Shown: positions 42,869-52,376 of the stretch, piece after piece
Layout of the letters: each line of letters starts with the position of its first letter
Position numbering within the stretch: the stretch's first letter is position 1
The notes under the pieces: model-generated
The model's database searches: none
Told to the model about the DNA's origin: nothing
The model's input: the letters and a program-made list of their open reading frames with translations, nothing else
Assembly: GCF_014903745.1 (NCBI RefSeq)
Contig: NZ_JACVXA010000005.1
Location: 1-64,000 of the forward strand
DNA length: 64,000 bases
Direction: 5' to 3'
Origin: Mangrovicoccus algicola
GTDB taxonomy: Bacteria; Pseudomonadota; Alphaproteobacteria; Rhodobacterales; Rhodobacteraceae
Position numbers and translations under genes: made by a program

Positions 42869-44461
42869 ATGGACCAAGACCAGACCAGACGCGACATCCT
42901 CAAGGCGCTCGGCGCCGGCGCCTTCTTCCTGCTGCCGCGCCTTGCCAGCGCCCAGACGCCGGCCCAGGCCACCGGAGAAGCCGAACCCTTCTCCTTCGAG
43001 CGCCTGCGCGAGATGGCGCGCGACCTGGCCGGGCACCCGTTCCAGCCGATGGCCGTGGCCGATCCCGACATCGTCGACAGGATCGACTACGACGCCCATA
43101 ACCAGATCAGCTATCGCCGCGAGGACACGCTGTGGAAGGACCAGGGCGACCGCTCGCCGGTGCAGTTCTTCTTTCCCGGCCGCTACTTCCCGCAGCCCGT
43201 GCATATCTACGCGGTCGAGGACGGGATGGCGCGCGAGGTGCCCTTCTCCCTCGATCTCTTCGACATCCCCCAGGGCAATCCGGCGCGCGAGCTGACCCGC
43301 ACCGACGGCTTCGCCGGGTTCCGCGTGATGAACCCGGACATGAAATCCGACTGGATGGCCTTCCTCGGCGCCGCCTATTGGCGGACCTCGGGCTATTCGG
43401 GACAGTTCGGCCTCTCGGTGCGCGGCCTCGCGATGGACACCGCCATGCCCGACGGGCCCGAGGAATTCCCCCGCTTCACCCGGTTCTGGCTGGAACCCGG
43501 CGAGGCGGGCGCGCTGACCGCCTATGCGCTGATGGAAAGCCCGCGCGCCACCGGCGCCTACCGCATCGCCAGCCGCCAGGAGGACGGGATCATCCAGGAC
43601 GTGGAGGCCGCCGTCTTCCTGCGCGGCGATGTCGGGCGCATGGGGCTGGCGCCGCTGACCTCGATGTTCTGGTACGGCAAGATGAACGAAAGGCTCGCCA
43701 CCGACTGGCGCCCCGAGATCCATGACAGCGACGGGCTGGAGATCCTCTCGGGCACCGGCGAACGCCTGTGGCGGCCGCTGAACAACCCGCCGCGCACCAT
43801 GGCCAATGCCTTCTCCTCGCCCTCGGTGCAGGGCTTCGGCCTGATGCAGCGCGAGCGCGATTTCGAGCGCTACCAGGATGACGGCGTGTTCTACGAGAAA
43901 CGCGCCTCGGTCTGGGTCGCGCCGACCGACGACTGGGGGGACGGCGCGGTGACGCTGGTGGAGATCCCCACCAATGACGAGATCCACGACAATATCGTCG
44001 CCATGTGGACCCCGGGCGGCGATGCCACGGCCGGGACCGAATACAATTTCGGCTATACCCTCTCCTGGCTGGAGGACAGCCCGGTGCCGCAATCGACCGG
44101 CCGCTTCGGTGCCATCCGCATCGGCAAGGGCGGCGTGCCCGGCCAGCCGCGCCCCGAGGGCGTGGCCAAGATCGTCTGCGATTTCGACGGCATGGGGCTC
44201 GAGGGGCTGGGCCGCGGCGACGGCGTGACGCTGGAGGTCTCGGTCTCGCGCGGGGAAACCGGCAATGCCGACGTCTTCCCCGTGGTCTCCACCGATTACT
44301 GGCGGGCGATGTTCGACCTCGACTTCTCGTCCCTGCCGCCCGAGGACGAGACGCCGGTGGATGTCCGGCTCTATGTCACGCATGACGGCGATGCGCGGAC
44401 CGAGACGCTGCTGCTGCAGCTCTTCCCCTCGCAGCTGCGCAACCAGCTCGACGGGGTCTGA
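42869..44461 (+). CDS. Periplasmic glucan biosynthesis protein (OpgG/OpgD family)
   Basis: This 530-residue protein of the MdoG family is needed for osmoregulated periplasmic glucans. The N-terminus has a twin-arginine signal (TRRDILKALGAGAFFLL), which is more like OpgD than OpgG. Family sequences include FSFERLREMARDLA, ISYRRED, FFPGRYFPQPV, AAYWRTSGYSGQFGLS and FWYGKMNER. No opgH glucosyltransferase is adjacent. Its leader carries an attenuator-like hairpin. Confidence 0.9.
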   Translation: MDQDQTRRDILKALGAGAFFLLPRLASAQTPAQATGEAEPFSFERLREMARDLAGHPFQPMAVADPDIVDRIDYDAHNQISYRREDTLWKDQGDRSPVQFFFPGRYFPQPVHIYAVEDGMAREVPFSLDLFDIPQGNPARELTRTDGFAGFRVMNPDMKSDWMAFLGAAYWRTSGYSGQFGLSVRGLAMDTAMPDGPEEFPRFTRFWLEPGEAGALTAYALMESPRATGAYRIASRQEDGIIQDVEAAVFLRGDVGRMGLAPLTSMFWYGKMNERLATDWRPEIHDSDGLEILSGTGERLWRPLNNPPRTMANAFSSPSVQGFGLMQRERDFERYQDDGVFYEKRASVWVAPTDDWGDGAVTLVEIPTNDEIHDNIVAMWTPGGDATAGTEYNFGYTLSWLEDSPVPQSTGRFGAIRIGKGGVPGQPRPEGVAKIVCDFDGMGLEGLGRGDGVTLEVSVSRGETGNADVFPVVSTDYWRAMFDLDFSSLPPEDETPVDVRLYVTHDGDARTETLLLQLFPSQLRNQLDGV

Positions 44462-44481
44462 TCCCTGCCCCTGCGCCCGGC

Positions 44482-44509
44482 TTGCGCCCGGGCGCAGGGA
44501 CGCTAGGGT
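44482..44509 (+). promoter_or_regulatory. Promoter of the M20 peptidase gene (TTGCGC-N16-TAGGGT)
   Basis: The -35 is at 44482-44487 and the -10 at 44504-44509, spacer 16. A CAGGAG ribosome site precedes the ATG at 44537. Confidence 0.45.
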
Positions 44510-44536
44510 CCGGGGCGACGACAAGACAGGAGTCGC

Positions 44537-45913
44537 ATGATGTCAGTTGCCCCCGTTCTCGCCCGCATCGACACCGATCTGGATGCCGCGCTCGCGCGGC
44601 TCTTCGATCTGCTGCGCATTCCCTCGATCTCCACCGACCCGGCCTATCGGGCCGATTGCGCCCGCGCGGCGGACTGGCTGGTGGCGGATCTGGCGGCGAT
44701 GGGCTTCGACGCCTCGACCCGCCCGACCCCGGGCCATCCGATGGTGGTGGCGCATCATGACGGGCCGGGGCCGCATGTGCTGTTCTACGGCCATTACGAC
44801 GTTCAGCCGGTCGATCCGCTGGAGCTGTGGGATCGCGACCCGTTCGATCCGCAGATCGAGGACAGCCCGGCCGGGAAGGTGATCCGCGGCCGCGGCACCT
44901 CCGACGACAAGGGCCAGCTGATGACCTTCATCGAGGCCTGCCGCGCCTGGATCGCCGAAACCGGCAGCCTGCCCTGCAAGGTCACGATCTTCCTCGAGGG
45001 CGAGGAGGAAAGCGGCTCGCCCTCGCTGGTGCCCTATATGAAGGAAAACGCCGCCGAACTGACCGCCGATATCGCGCTGATCTGCGACACGACGCTGTAT
45101 GACAGCCGCGTGCCCGCGATCACCACCCAGCTGCGCGGGCTCCTGGGCGAGGAGATCACCGTCACCGGCCCCTCGAAGGACCTGCATTCGGGCATGTTCG
45201 GCGGCCTGGCGATGAACCCCGCGCGGGTGCTGGCCCGGATCGTCGCCGCGCTGCATGACGACGAGGGCCGCGTGACGGTTCCCGGTTTCTATGACGGCGT
45301 GCCCGAGATCTCGCCGGAGCTCCGGGCGCAATGGGACGGGCTCGGCTTCGACGCCGCGGGCTTCCTCGGCGGCGTGGGCCTTGCCGATCCCGCGGGCGAG
45401 ACCGGGCGCTCGGGGCTGGAAATGCTGTGGAGCCGCCCGACCTGCGAGGTCAACGGCATCTGGGCGGGCTATACCGGGGCGGGGTTCAAGACCGTCCTGC
45501 CCGCGCAGGCCCATGCCAAGATCAGCTTCCGCCTGGTGGGCACGCAGGATCCGCACAAGCTGCGCGAGAGCTTCCGCGACTACGTCTCCGCCATGGTCCC
45601 CGCCGATTGCAGCATCGCCTTCAAGGGCCACGGCAATTCGCCCGCCAGCGTCATGCAGACCTCGCATCCCGCCTTCGAGAAGAGCCGCCAGGCCCTGACC
45701 GAGGAATGGGGCGTCGAGGCGGCCTTTGTCGGATCCGGCGGCTCGATCCCGGTCGCGGGCTATTTCAAGACCCATCTGGGGATGGATACCGCGCTGATCG
45801 GCTTCGGCCGCGATGACGACCAGATCCATTCCCCCAACGAGAAATACGATCTCGAAAGCTTCCGCCGCGGGGCGCGCAGCTGGGCGCGGATCCTGGGCGA
45901 GATGGGCGCCTGA
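44537..45913 (+). CDS. M20 family dipeptidase/metallohydrolase
   Basis: The 458-residue cytosolic zinc hydrolase has the family ligands in FYGHYDVQPVDP (His, Asp), RGTSDDKGQ (bridging Asp), EGEEESGSPS (catalytic Glu pair) and the dimerisation domain (about 200-360). The closest recalled group is the M20/M25/M40 dipeptidases. The substrate is not predictable. The ATG at 44537 is directly followed by a second ATG; either could be used. Confidence 0.92.
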   Translation: MMSVAPVLARIDTDLDAALARLFDLLRIPSISTDPAYRADCARAADWLVADLAAMGFDASTRPTPGHPMVVAHHDGPGPHVLFYGHYDVQPVDPLELWDRDPFDPQIEDSPAGKVIRGRGTSDDKGQLMTFIEACRAWIAETGSLPCKVTIFLEGEEESGSPSLVPYMKENAAELTADIALICDTTLYDSRVPAITTQLRGLLGEEITVTGPSKDLHSGMFGGLAMNPARVLARIVAALHDDEGRVTVPGFYDGVPEISPELRAQWDGLGFDAAGFLGGVGLADPAGETGRSGLEMLWSRPTCEVNGIWAGYTGAGFKTVLPAQAHAKISFRLVGTQDPHKLRESFRDYVSAMVPADCSIAFKGHGNSPASVMQTSHPAFEKSRQALTEEWGVEAAFVGSGGSIPVAGYFKTHLGMDTALIGFGRDDDQIHSPNEKYDLESFRRGARSWARILGEMGA

Positions 45914-45934
45914 CGGTCCCGGCCGCGGGCGCGC

Positions 45935-48439
45935 TCAGCGCCCGTCGGCCTCTCCGGCGCCGTCCATGTCGGCACTGGAGAGCATCGCGCCCCCCCGCCC
46001 CGGACCCGGCCGCGCGGCGCCGGGCGCCTCGGAGGCGGTGCCGGTCTCGGGACGCATGACAGGGTGGCTGCGCGGGCCCGAGGCCTCGTGCAGCCAGACA
46101 TCCTGCTGCGGGAAGGGGATCTGGATCCCCTCCTCCAGGAACCGCCGGACAATCTCGTGATTGATGTCGGATTTCACGTTCAGCAGGAAATTGATGTCGC
46201 GCAGGATCACCCGGATCTCGAAATCCAGCGACGAGCCGCCCAGCCCCATGAACAGAACCTGCGGCGGCGGCGACATCGCCACCAGCGGATGCGCCTCGGC
46301 GATCTCCTGCAGGATGCGTTCCACCTGGCGCGTGTCGCTGCCATAGGCGACGCCCACCGGCACGATGGCCCGGCCGATCAGGTTGCCGCGGGTCCAGTTG
46401 GTGACCACCCCCGAGACGAGATCGGAATTGGGCACGATCACGTCGGTCCGGTCGAAGGTCTCGATGCGGGTGGCGCGCACCGCGATCGCCTTGACATAGC
46501 CCATCTGCCCGCCGACCTCGATCCAGTCGCCCTCCGAGACGGGGCGCTCGATCAGCAGGATGATCCCCGAGACGAAATTCGACACGATGGTCTGCAGGCC
46601 GAAGCCGATGCCCACCGACAGCGCCCCGGCCACGATGGCGATGCTGGACAGGTCCAGCCCCGCCGAGGTGAAGGCGGCCAGCCCCGCCAGGAAGAACCCG
46701 ACATAGCCCGCCCCCGAGGTGATCGCCCGCTGCGCGCCCAGATCCAGCCGCGTCTTGGGCAGGATCGCCTGGGACAGGACCCCCTGGGTGAACCGCGTCA
46801 GCACGAAGCCCGCCGCGAAGACCAGCACCACCACCAGGACCAGGTCGGGGGAAATCTGCACCCCGCCCAGCGTCATGCCGGTGCGCAGCGAGGTCCAGAC
46901 TTCGCCCAGATCGGCGGCGCGCGCGCCCCATAGCAGCGCCATGAGCGGCACGGCCAGCACATAGAGCACGCCCCCCGCCAGGGTCGCGCCCAGCCCGTTG
47001 GCGGCCCGCGTATCGCCGTGGTTGAGCACGACGAAGACCTGCGCGACCAGCCGCTGCGCCCGGCCCAGGCCGGCCAGCAGGAAGAAGGTGGAACAGGCCG
47101 GGAAAACCAGTGCATCGGCAGCGCGCAGATAGCCCGCCGCCCCGGCCAGCGGTCCGGCGATCGCGATGACCCGCGCCAGCCCGGCCAGCGCCGCGATCAC
47201 CCTGCGGCCGAAATGCCCGTCCTCCCCGGGATCGGCTGCGGCGGGGTCGGTGCGCGCGCCGTGCGACAGCACGTTGCGCGCCCGGTAGAGCCTGCCGATA
47301 TTGAACAGCGCGGCCGAGGCCATGACCACGAAGATGAAGCCGAGATAGTCCTGCGCCGCCTCGGAATAGCCCAGGTTCTCGGCCGCGCGGGTGATCCCCG
47401 CAAAGAGCGCCAGGACCAGGACCAGGCCGGTGGAGACCCGCCGCGCCGTGGCCGAGAGCCGTTCGGGCAGGAGATCCGCGCCATCCTGCAGGCCCTCCTG
47501 GGGGCTGCGCGGATAGATGCGCAGCACCAGCCAGGTCCCCAGGATCAGCGTCATCGCGAAGGTCGAGACGCCCTCCAGCAGGCCCGAGCCGGTATCGCCC
47601 AGAAGCCCCGAGCGGCTGATCGCGGTCAGCACCAGCACCAGCCCGGCCACCGGCAGCAGCAATTGCAGCGTGACGCCCGTCAGCTGCGCGCCGAGCCGGG
47701 CGAAGCGGTTGCCGAGGAACTGGCCGAAATGCAGGATGCCCCGCGTCCAGCGCCCCGACCGCCACATCAGCACCAGCCCCGCCGCCGCGAGGGCCAGCGC
47801 CGAGGGCAGACCCTCCAGCCGCTCGCGGCGCGCCTCGGCCGAACTGTAGAGCCCCAGCATCTCGCGCGGGACGGAGGCGAGGCTCGCGCCGACCTCGCGC
47901 AGCGTATCCGTCCAGTTCAGCGGGTTCAGCGGGGTCGGCCGGCGCTGCATCAGCTCCGAGGCCTGGCGCTGGCGCAGCTCCTCGTCGATCTCGCGCACCA
48001 GCCCGTCGGCATGGGCGAAGGCCAGCTGCGCCTTGACCGAGGGTTCCTCCACCACGCTGCGCTGCTCGGTCAGCGAGGCGCGCTCGGCGGTGACGGCCTC
48101 GGGCTCCGTCTCGCCCTCCGCGGGCGGTTCGGGCAGCATCGACAGGCGCCGGTCGATGGTTTCCAGGCGGCGGCTGTTCAGCGTGTTGTCGGCAAGGAAC
48201 TTGTCGCGCCAGCTGACCACCTGGTCGCGCAGCGCGGTCAGCGCGCTGTCGGGGGCGGCATCGACGGCCAGGGTCTGTTCGACCCGCGCCGCCAGCCGTT
48301 CCCACGCGTCGTAATCCTCGCTGCTCTGGGCGCGCAGCGGCGCGGCCAGCAGCAGGCATGCCACGAGCAGGGCGGCCGCCGCCGCCATGCCCGCGCGACC
48401 GGCTGCGGGCAGGATGCGGCGGAGCCCCGCCCCGCTCAT
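45935..48439 (-). CDS. Large mechanosensitive channel (MscS family, DUF3772)
   Basis: The 834-residue protein has a signal peptide (ALLVACLLLAAPLRAQ), a periplasmic helical N-terminal domain (about 40-200), ten or more membrane segments, and a C-terminal MscS module with the pore helix and beta domain (SVGIGFGLQTIVSNFVSG, then RPVSEGDWIEV). It resembles MscK/YbiO-type channels that open under hypo-osmotic stress. It begins at 48439 with ATGA overlapping the cysK stop, so it is co-translated with cysK. Confidence 0.92.
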   Translation of the reverse strand: MSGAGLRRILPAAGRAGMAAAAALLVACLLLAAPLRAQSSEDYDAWERLAARVEQTLAVDAAPDSALTALRDQVVSWRDKFLADNTLNSRRLETIDRRLSMLPEPPAEGETEPEAVTAERASLTEQRSVVEEPSVKAQLAFAHADGLVREIDEELRQRQASELMQRRPTPLNPLNWTDTLREVGASLASVPREMLGLYSSAEARRERLEGLPSALALAAAGLVLMWRSGRWTRGILHFGQFLGNRFARLGAQLTGVTLQLLLPVAGLVLVLTAISRSGLLGDTGSGLLEGVSTFAMTLILGTWLVLRIYPRSPQEGLQDGADLLPERLSATARRVSTGLVLVLALFAGITRAAENLGYSEAAQDYLGFIFVVMASAALFNIGRLYRARNVLSHGARTDPAAADPGEDGHFGRRVIAALAGLARVIAIAGPLAGAAGYLRAADALVFPACSTFFLLAGLGRAQRLVAQVFVVLNHGDTRAANGLGATLAGGVLYVLAVPLMALLWGARAADLGEVWTSLRTGMTLGGVQISPDLVLVVVLVFAAGFVLTRFTQGVLSQAILPKTRLDLGAQRAITSGAGYVGFFLAGLAAFTSAGLDLSSIAIVAGALSVGIGFGLQTIVSNFVSGIILLIERPVSEGDWIEVGGQMGYVKAIAVRATRIETFDRTDVIVPNSDLVSGVVTNWTRGNLIGRAIVPVGVAYGSDTRQVERILQEIAEAHPLVAMSPPPQVLFMGLGGSSLDFEIRVILRDINFLLNVKSDINHEIVRRFLEEGIQIPFPQQDVWLHEASGPRSHPVMRPETGTASEAPGAARPGPGRGGAMLSSADMDGAGEADGR

Positions 48440-49470
48440 GCGTCGGCGAAGACTTCGGGAAGCACCCGGCCCGACCCTTCCAGCCAGCCCGGAACCGGCA
48501 GGCCCTTGGCCCGCAGGAAGCCGGGATTGAACAGCTTCGACTGATAGCGCGAACCGTAGTCGCACAGGATCGTCACGATCCGGTGGCCCGGGCCCATCTC
48601 GCGCGCCATGCGCACGGCGCCCGCGATGTTGATCGCGGTGGAGCCGCCCATCACCAGCCCCTCCTCGGCCGCCAGGTCGAACACGTAGGGGAAGGCCTCG
48701 GCGTCGGGGATGTTGAAGCTCATGTCGGGCGTGAAGCCCTCGAGGTTGGCGGTGATGCGGCCCTGGCCGATCCCCTCGGTGATGGAATCGCCGCCGGATT
48801 TCAGCTCGCCCGTGGTGTAGAAACTGTGCAGCGCCGCGCCATCGGGATCGGCCAGGCCGATCTTGACCCCCTTGGGCTGAAGCGCCGCGGCCACCCCGGC
48901 CAGCGTCCCGCCCGAGCCCACCGCGCAGATGAACCCGTCCACCTTGCCGCCGGTCTGGTCCCAGATCTCGGGGCCGGTGGACTCGACATGCGCCTGGCGG
49001 TTGGCGGTATTGTCGAACTGGTTCGCCCAGATCGCGCCATTGGGTTCGCTCTGCGCCAGAGCCGCCGCCAGGCGCTGCGAATAGCGGATGTAGTTGTTGG
49101 GGTTGCGATAGGGCGCGGCAGGCACCTGCACCAGCTCCGCCCCGGCCAGGCGGATCATGTCCTTCTTCTCCTGGCTCTGGGTCTCGGGGATGACGATGAC
49201 CGTCTTGAACCCCATGGAACTGCCCACCAGCGCCAGGCCGATCCCGGTATTGCCCGCGGTCCCCTCGACGATGGTGCCGCCGGGCTTCAGCGCGCCGCGG
49301 GCGATCGCGTCGCGGATGATCCACAGCGCGGCGCGGTCCTTCACCGACTGGCCGGGATTGAGGAATTCCGCCTTGCCGAGGATCTCGCAGCCGGTTTCCT
49401 CGCTGACCTTGTTGAGCCGGATCAGCGGCGTGTTGCCGATGGCAGACGCGAGGTCCTTGTAGATCGCCAT
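48436..49470 (-). CDS. cysK: Cysteine synthase A
   Basis: The 344-residue PLP enzyme joins O-acetylserine and sulfide to make cysteine. The PLP Lys is in LNPGQSVKDRAA (near 46), the phosphate loop is VGSGGTLAG and the substrate loop is EGTAGNTGIGLALV. Start MAIYKDLASAIGNTPLIRL at 49470. The promoter lies in the 52-base gap after the NUDIX gene. The NUDIX-cysK order resembles the tellurite-resistance locus of Rhodobacter sphaeroides (trgB, cysK), recalled from literature. Confidence 0.96.
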   Translation of the reverse strand: MAIYKDLASAIGNTPLIRLNKVSEETGCEILGKAEFLNPGQSVKDRAALWIIRDAIARGALKPGGTIVEGTAGNTGIGLALVGSSMGFKTVIVIPETQSQEKKDMIRLAGAELVQVPAAPYRNPNNYIRYSQRLAAALAQSEPNGAIWANQFDNTANRQAHVESTGPEIWDQTGGKVDGFICAVGSGGTLAGVAAALQPKGVKIGLADPDGAALHSFYTTGELKSGGDSITEGIGQGRITANLEGFTPDMSFNIPDAEAFPYVFDLAAEEGLVMGGSTAINIAGAVRMAREMGPGHRIVTILCDYGSRYQSKLFNPGFLRAKGLPVPGWLEGSGRVLPEVFADA

Positions 49471-49497
49471 GATGCACCCTTTCGTCGAAGCCCGGCC

Positions 49498-49526
49498 TAT
49501 GTACGCCCCGCCGGGCAGAGGTTCAA
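49498..49526 (-). promoter_or_regulatory. cysK promoter (TTGAAC-N17-TACATA)
   Basis: On the minus strand the -35 is at 49521-49526 and the -10 at 49498-49503, spacer 17. The -35 overlaps the last codons of the upstream NUDIX gene. Confidence 0.55.
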
Positions 49527-50617
49527 CCGGAGCCGCGCAGCCGCTCCAGATTGAGTTCCAGCCAGAAGGCCGAGACCAGAAGCGGCGCATCGGGGATCTC
49601 GTTGGCCATCAGCCGCCGCATCAGCTCGGCGCGGGGCATGACATGGCCGCGGATATCCTCGCCCTCCGCCGCCACCCCCGCCAGGGTCGCCGCCGCGTCG
49701 GGCAGATCGGCGATGCCGATATAGGAATACAGGTATTCCGAGAAACACCCCGTGGACGGGTAGTAATCGCCGATGAAATGCAGCGCCCCCAGATCCAGCC
49801 CGGCCTCCTCGCGCGCCTCCTTGCGCGCGGTGGTCTCGGGGCTGTCGCCCGGCTCGATCCGCCCGGCCACCGGCTCCAGGATCCAGGCGGTGGCATCGCC
49901 GCGGGCGATCGGCGCGGCGCGCACCTGTTCGACCAGCAGCACCCGGTCGCGCACCGGGTCATAGGGCAGAACCGTCACCGCATCCGAGGCAATGAAGACC
50001 GCCCGCAGCACCGGCTCGCTGTGCCCGCCATCGAAACGGGCATGGGAATAGACCATCTCGTCCACCGCGAAATAGCTGGAATAGGCGCGCCGCCGCTCGT
50101 GCATCGTCACATCCGGCAGGCCCAGCCCGGAGAGCAGCGGCTTCGGCGCCGCCGCCGCCGCCTCGGCGCGCGAGGCCGCCCGCATCAGCATCACCGGCAG
50201 CCGCCCTGCCGCCTCCGCCGCAGAAAGGCTGCCGCGATAGCCGAGGATTTCCGCCACGACGAAGCCCAGGATCGCGCCCCAGCCCAGGTGCTCCGCATCC
50301 TGCCAGGGCGCGGCGCCCGGCGCCTCCGGCTCCAGGCAGAGCGTCGCCGACACCCCGGCGGGGCCCTCCACCTGCCGCTCCGTCTCGACCAGCCCCAGGA
50401 CCGTCGCCACGTAGCGCAGCGCCGCCAGATCCGCCCCGTCCAGATCGCCCGTCACCACCGGCAGCTCGCCCGGCCCGGGCGCGATCCCCGGCACCATGAT
50501 CTCGCCGCCGCTCAGCACCGCGCCCCGGATATGCCCCGCCGCCAGCCGCGCCCCGCCCGCCAGCGCCGCCAGAACGCCCGGCGCCGCGAGAGGGCCGTGA
50601 AAACACACCTGTACCAT
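49523..50617 (-). CDS. GGCT-like/NUDIX fusion hydrolase (TrgB-like)
   Basis: The 364-residue protein has two parts. Residues 1-140 resemble a gamma-glutamylcyclotransferase-like (AIG2) beta-barrel ([18 protein letters not shown]...GAVL). The C-terminal part (about 185-364) is a NUDIX hydrolase of the ADP-ribose/nucleoside-diphosphate-sugar type, with the box [23 protein letters not shown] intact. Start at ATG 50617; the longer frame enters the trmFO upstream region. The neighbouring cysK suggests equivalence to TrgB, which was named for tellurite resistance. Confidence 0.88.
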   Translation of the reverse strand: MVQVCFHGPLAAPGVLAALAGGARLAAGHIRGAVLSGGEIMVPGIAPGPGELPVVTGDLDGADLAALRYVATVLGLVETERQVEGPAGVSATLCLEPEAPGAAPWQDAEHLGWGAILGFVVAEILGYRGSLSAAEAAGRLPVMLMRAASRAEAAAAAPKPLLSGLGLPDVTMHERRRAYSSYFAVDEMVYSHARFDGGHSEPVLRAVFIASDAVTVLPYDPVRDRVLLVEQVRAAPIARGDATAWILEPVAGRIEPGDSPETTARKEAREEAGLDLGALHFIGDYYPSTGCFSEYLYSYIGIADLPDAAATLAGVAAEGEDIRGHVMPRAELMRRLMANEIPDAPLLVSAFWLELNLERLRGSG

Positions 50618-50762
50618 GATCGCTCCTTCCGGATCGCCTGCCCCAGTCTTGGCCCCGCCCGCCCCCCGGGTCCAGCGCCGGGGCTTGCGGCATTCGGACC
50701 CGGCGGCAGGCTGCTGCCGAGACCGCTTCAAACCGGCCGCGAAAGGCGCTATCAGCCGCGCC

Positions 50763-52112
50763 ATGACAGAACGGTTGAACATCATCGGCGGCGGCATGGC
50801 CGGATCCGAGGCGGCCTGGCAGGCGGTCTCGATGGGCGTGCCCGTCACCATCCACGAGATGCGCCCGCATGTGGGCACTTTCGCGCATCAGACCGGCGAC
50901 CTGGCCGAGATGGTCTGCTCCAACTCCTTCCGCTCGGATGACAGCGAACAGAACGCCGTCGGGCTGCTGCATTGGGAAATGCGCCAGGCGGGCGGGCTGA
51001 TCATGGAAATGGCCGACCGGCACCGCCTGCCCGCGGGCGGCGCGCTGGCCGTGGATCGCGAGGCCTTCGCGGCCGCCGTGACCCAGCGGCTGCGCAGCCA
51101 CCCCCTGGTCGAGATCGCCGAAGGCGAGATCACCGAACTGCCGCGCGACGGCCAGTGGATCATCGCCACCGGCCCGCTGACCTCCGGCGCGCTGGCCGAG
51201 TCGATCCGCGCCGAGACCGGGGCCGAGGCGCTGGCCTTCTTCGACGCCATCGCGCCGATCGTGCATTTCGACTCCATCGACCTGTCCAAGGCCTGGTTCC
51301 AGAGCCGCTATGACAAGGGCGAGACCGAGGAGGAACGCACCGCCTATCTCAACTGCCCGATGGACAAGGCCCAGTACGACGCCTTCATCGACGCGATCCT
51401 GGCCGCCGACAAGACCGAGTTCCGCGAGGGCGAGACGGCCAAGTATTTCGACGGCTGCCTGCCGATAGAGGTGATGGCCGAACGCGGCCGCGAGACGCTG
51501 CGCCACGGCCCGATGAAGCCCGTGGGCCTGACCAATCCGCACCAGCCCGAGATCAAGGCCCATGCCGTGGTGCAGCTGCGCCGCGACAACAAGCTGGGCA
51601 CGCTGTTCAACATCGTCGGTTTCCAGACCAAGATGAAATACGGCGCCCAGACCGAGGTGTTCCGCCTGATCCCCGGGCTGGAGGACGCGCGCTTCGCCCG
51701 GCTGGGCGGCATCCACCGCAACACCTTCCTCAATTCGCCGACGCTGCTGGACGACCAGATGCGGCTGCGCTCGCGGCCCAATATCCGCTTTGCCGGGCAG
51801 ATCACCGGGGTCGAGGGCTATGTCGAAAGCGCCGGGATGGGCCTTCTGGCGGGGCGGCTGGCCGCCTGCGAGATGCGGGGCCGCACCCTGCCCGCGCCGC
51901 CCGATGTCACCGCTACCGGCGCGCTCGTGACGCATATCACCGGCGGCGCGGATGCGAAGACCTTCCAGCCGATGAACGTCAATTTCGGGCTGTTCCCGCC
52001 GATCGACGCGAAAGGCGGGCGCCGCGGACGCAAGGACCGCTACAAGGCCTATACCGACCGCGCCAAGGCGGCCTGGTCGGACTGGCTGGACGCCGCGACG
52101 GCACCGGCATGA
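50763..52112 (+). CDS. trmFO: Methylenetetrahydrofolate-tRNA-(uracil-5)-methyltransferase TrmFO
   Basis: This 449-residue FAD protein makes T54 in tRNA using methylene-THF. The FAD-binding start is [17 protein letters not shown]; family motifs are [21 protein letters not shown], given as SNSFRSDD and GLLHWEMR, and [13 protein letters not shown] near the end. The ATG at 50763 lies 7 bases after a TATCAG element, so the mRNA may be leaderless. Confidence 0.96.
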   Translation: MTERLNIIGGGMAGSEAAWQAVSMGVPVTIHEMRPHVGTFAHQTGDLAEMVCSNSFRSDDSEQNAVGLLHWEMRQAGGLIMEMADRHRLPAGGALAVDREAFAAAVTQRLRSHPLVEIAEGEITELPRDGQWIIATGPLTSGALAESIRAETGAEALAFFDAIAPIVHFDSIDLSKAWFQSRYDKGETEEERTAYLNCPMDKAQYDAFIDAILAADKTEFREGETAKYFDGCLPIEVMAERGRETLRHGPMKPVGLTNPHQPEIKAHAVVQLRRDNKLGTLFNIVGFQTKMKYGAQTEVFRLIPGLEDARFARLGGIHRNTFLNSPTLLDDQMRLRSRPNIRFAGQITGVEGYVESAGMGLLAGRLAACEMRGRTLPAPPDVTATGALVTHITGGADAKTFQPMNVNFGLFPPIDAKGGRRGRKDRYKAYTDRAKAAWSDWLDAATAPA

Positions 52113-52130
52113 CGCATGGGCGGCGGGGCC

Positions 52131-52160
52131 TTGCACTCGCCGCCCCGCGCCCCAGATATG
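52131..52160 (+). promoter_or_regulatory. Promoter of the YqaE-like gene (TTGCAC-N18-GATATG)
   Basis: The -35 is at 52131-52136 and the -10 at 52155-52160, spacer 18. Six bases separate the -10 from the ATG at 52167, predicting a leaderless mRNA. Confidence 0.4.
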
Positions 52161-52166
52161 TGAGCC

Positions 52167-52376
52167 ATGAACTACGTTCTCGCCCTCTTCCTGCCGCCGC
52201 TCTCGATCCTGCTGATCGGGCGCATCTTCCTGTCGATCGTCGTCTTCGTGATCTGGATCCCGGCGATCATCTTCTCGGGCGGGCTGACCCATCCGATGTT
52301 CATCGCGCTGGCCTGGATCCTGATCTACCAGGCGGGCGCGGAAAAACGCATGGGCCGCTTCACGCGTGACGACTAG
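52167..52376 (+). CDS. Small two-helix membrane protein, YqaE/Pmp3-like
   Basis: The 69-residue protein has two membrane helices and the start MNYVLALFLPPLSILLIGR, which parallels the FLPPxxVxL pattern of the Pmp3/YqaE family of stress-related membrane peptides. The match is partial, since the Gly-Cys pair typical of Pmp3 is absent. Its end overlaps the gluQRS start by 11 bases, so the two are probably co-translated. Confidence 0.7.
   Translation: MNYVLALFLPPLSILLIGRIFLSIVVFVIWIPAIIFSGGLTHPMFIALAWILIYQAGAEKRMGRFTRDD

Noticed and set aside
49471-50617. Fusion of the MscS, cysK and NUDIX regions into single long frames
   Set aside because: The 1180-codon minus frame ending at 45935 only joins the MscS gene to a shadow frame of cysK; the three genes have distinct starts, overlaps and family lengths.
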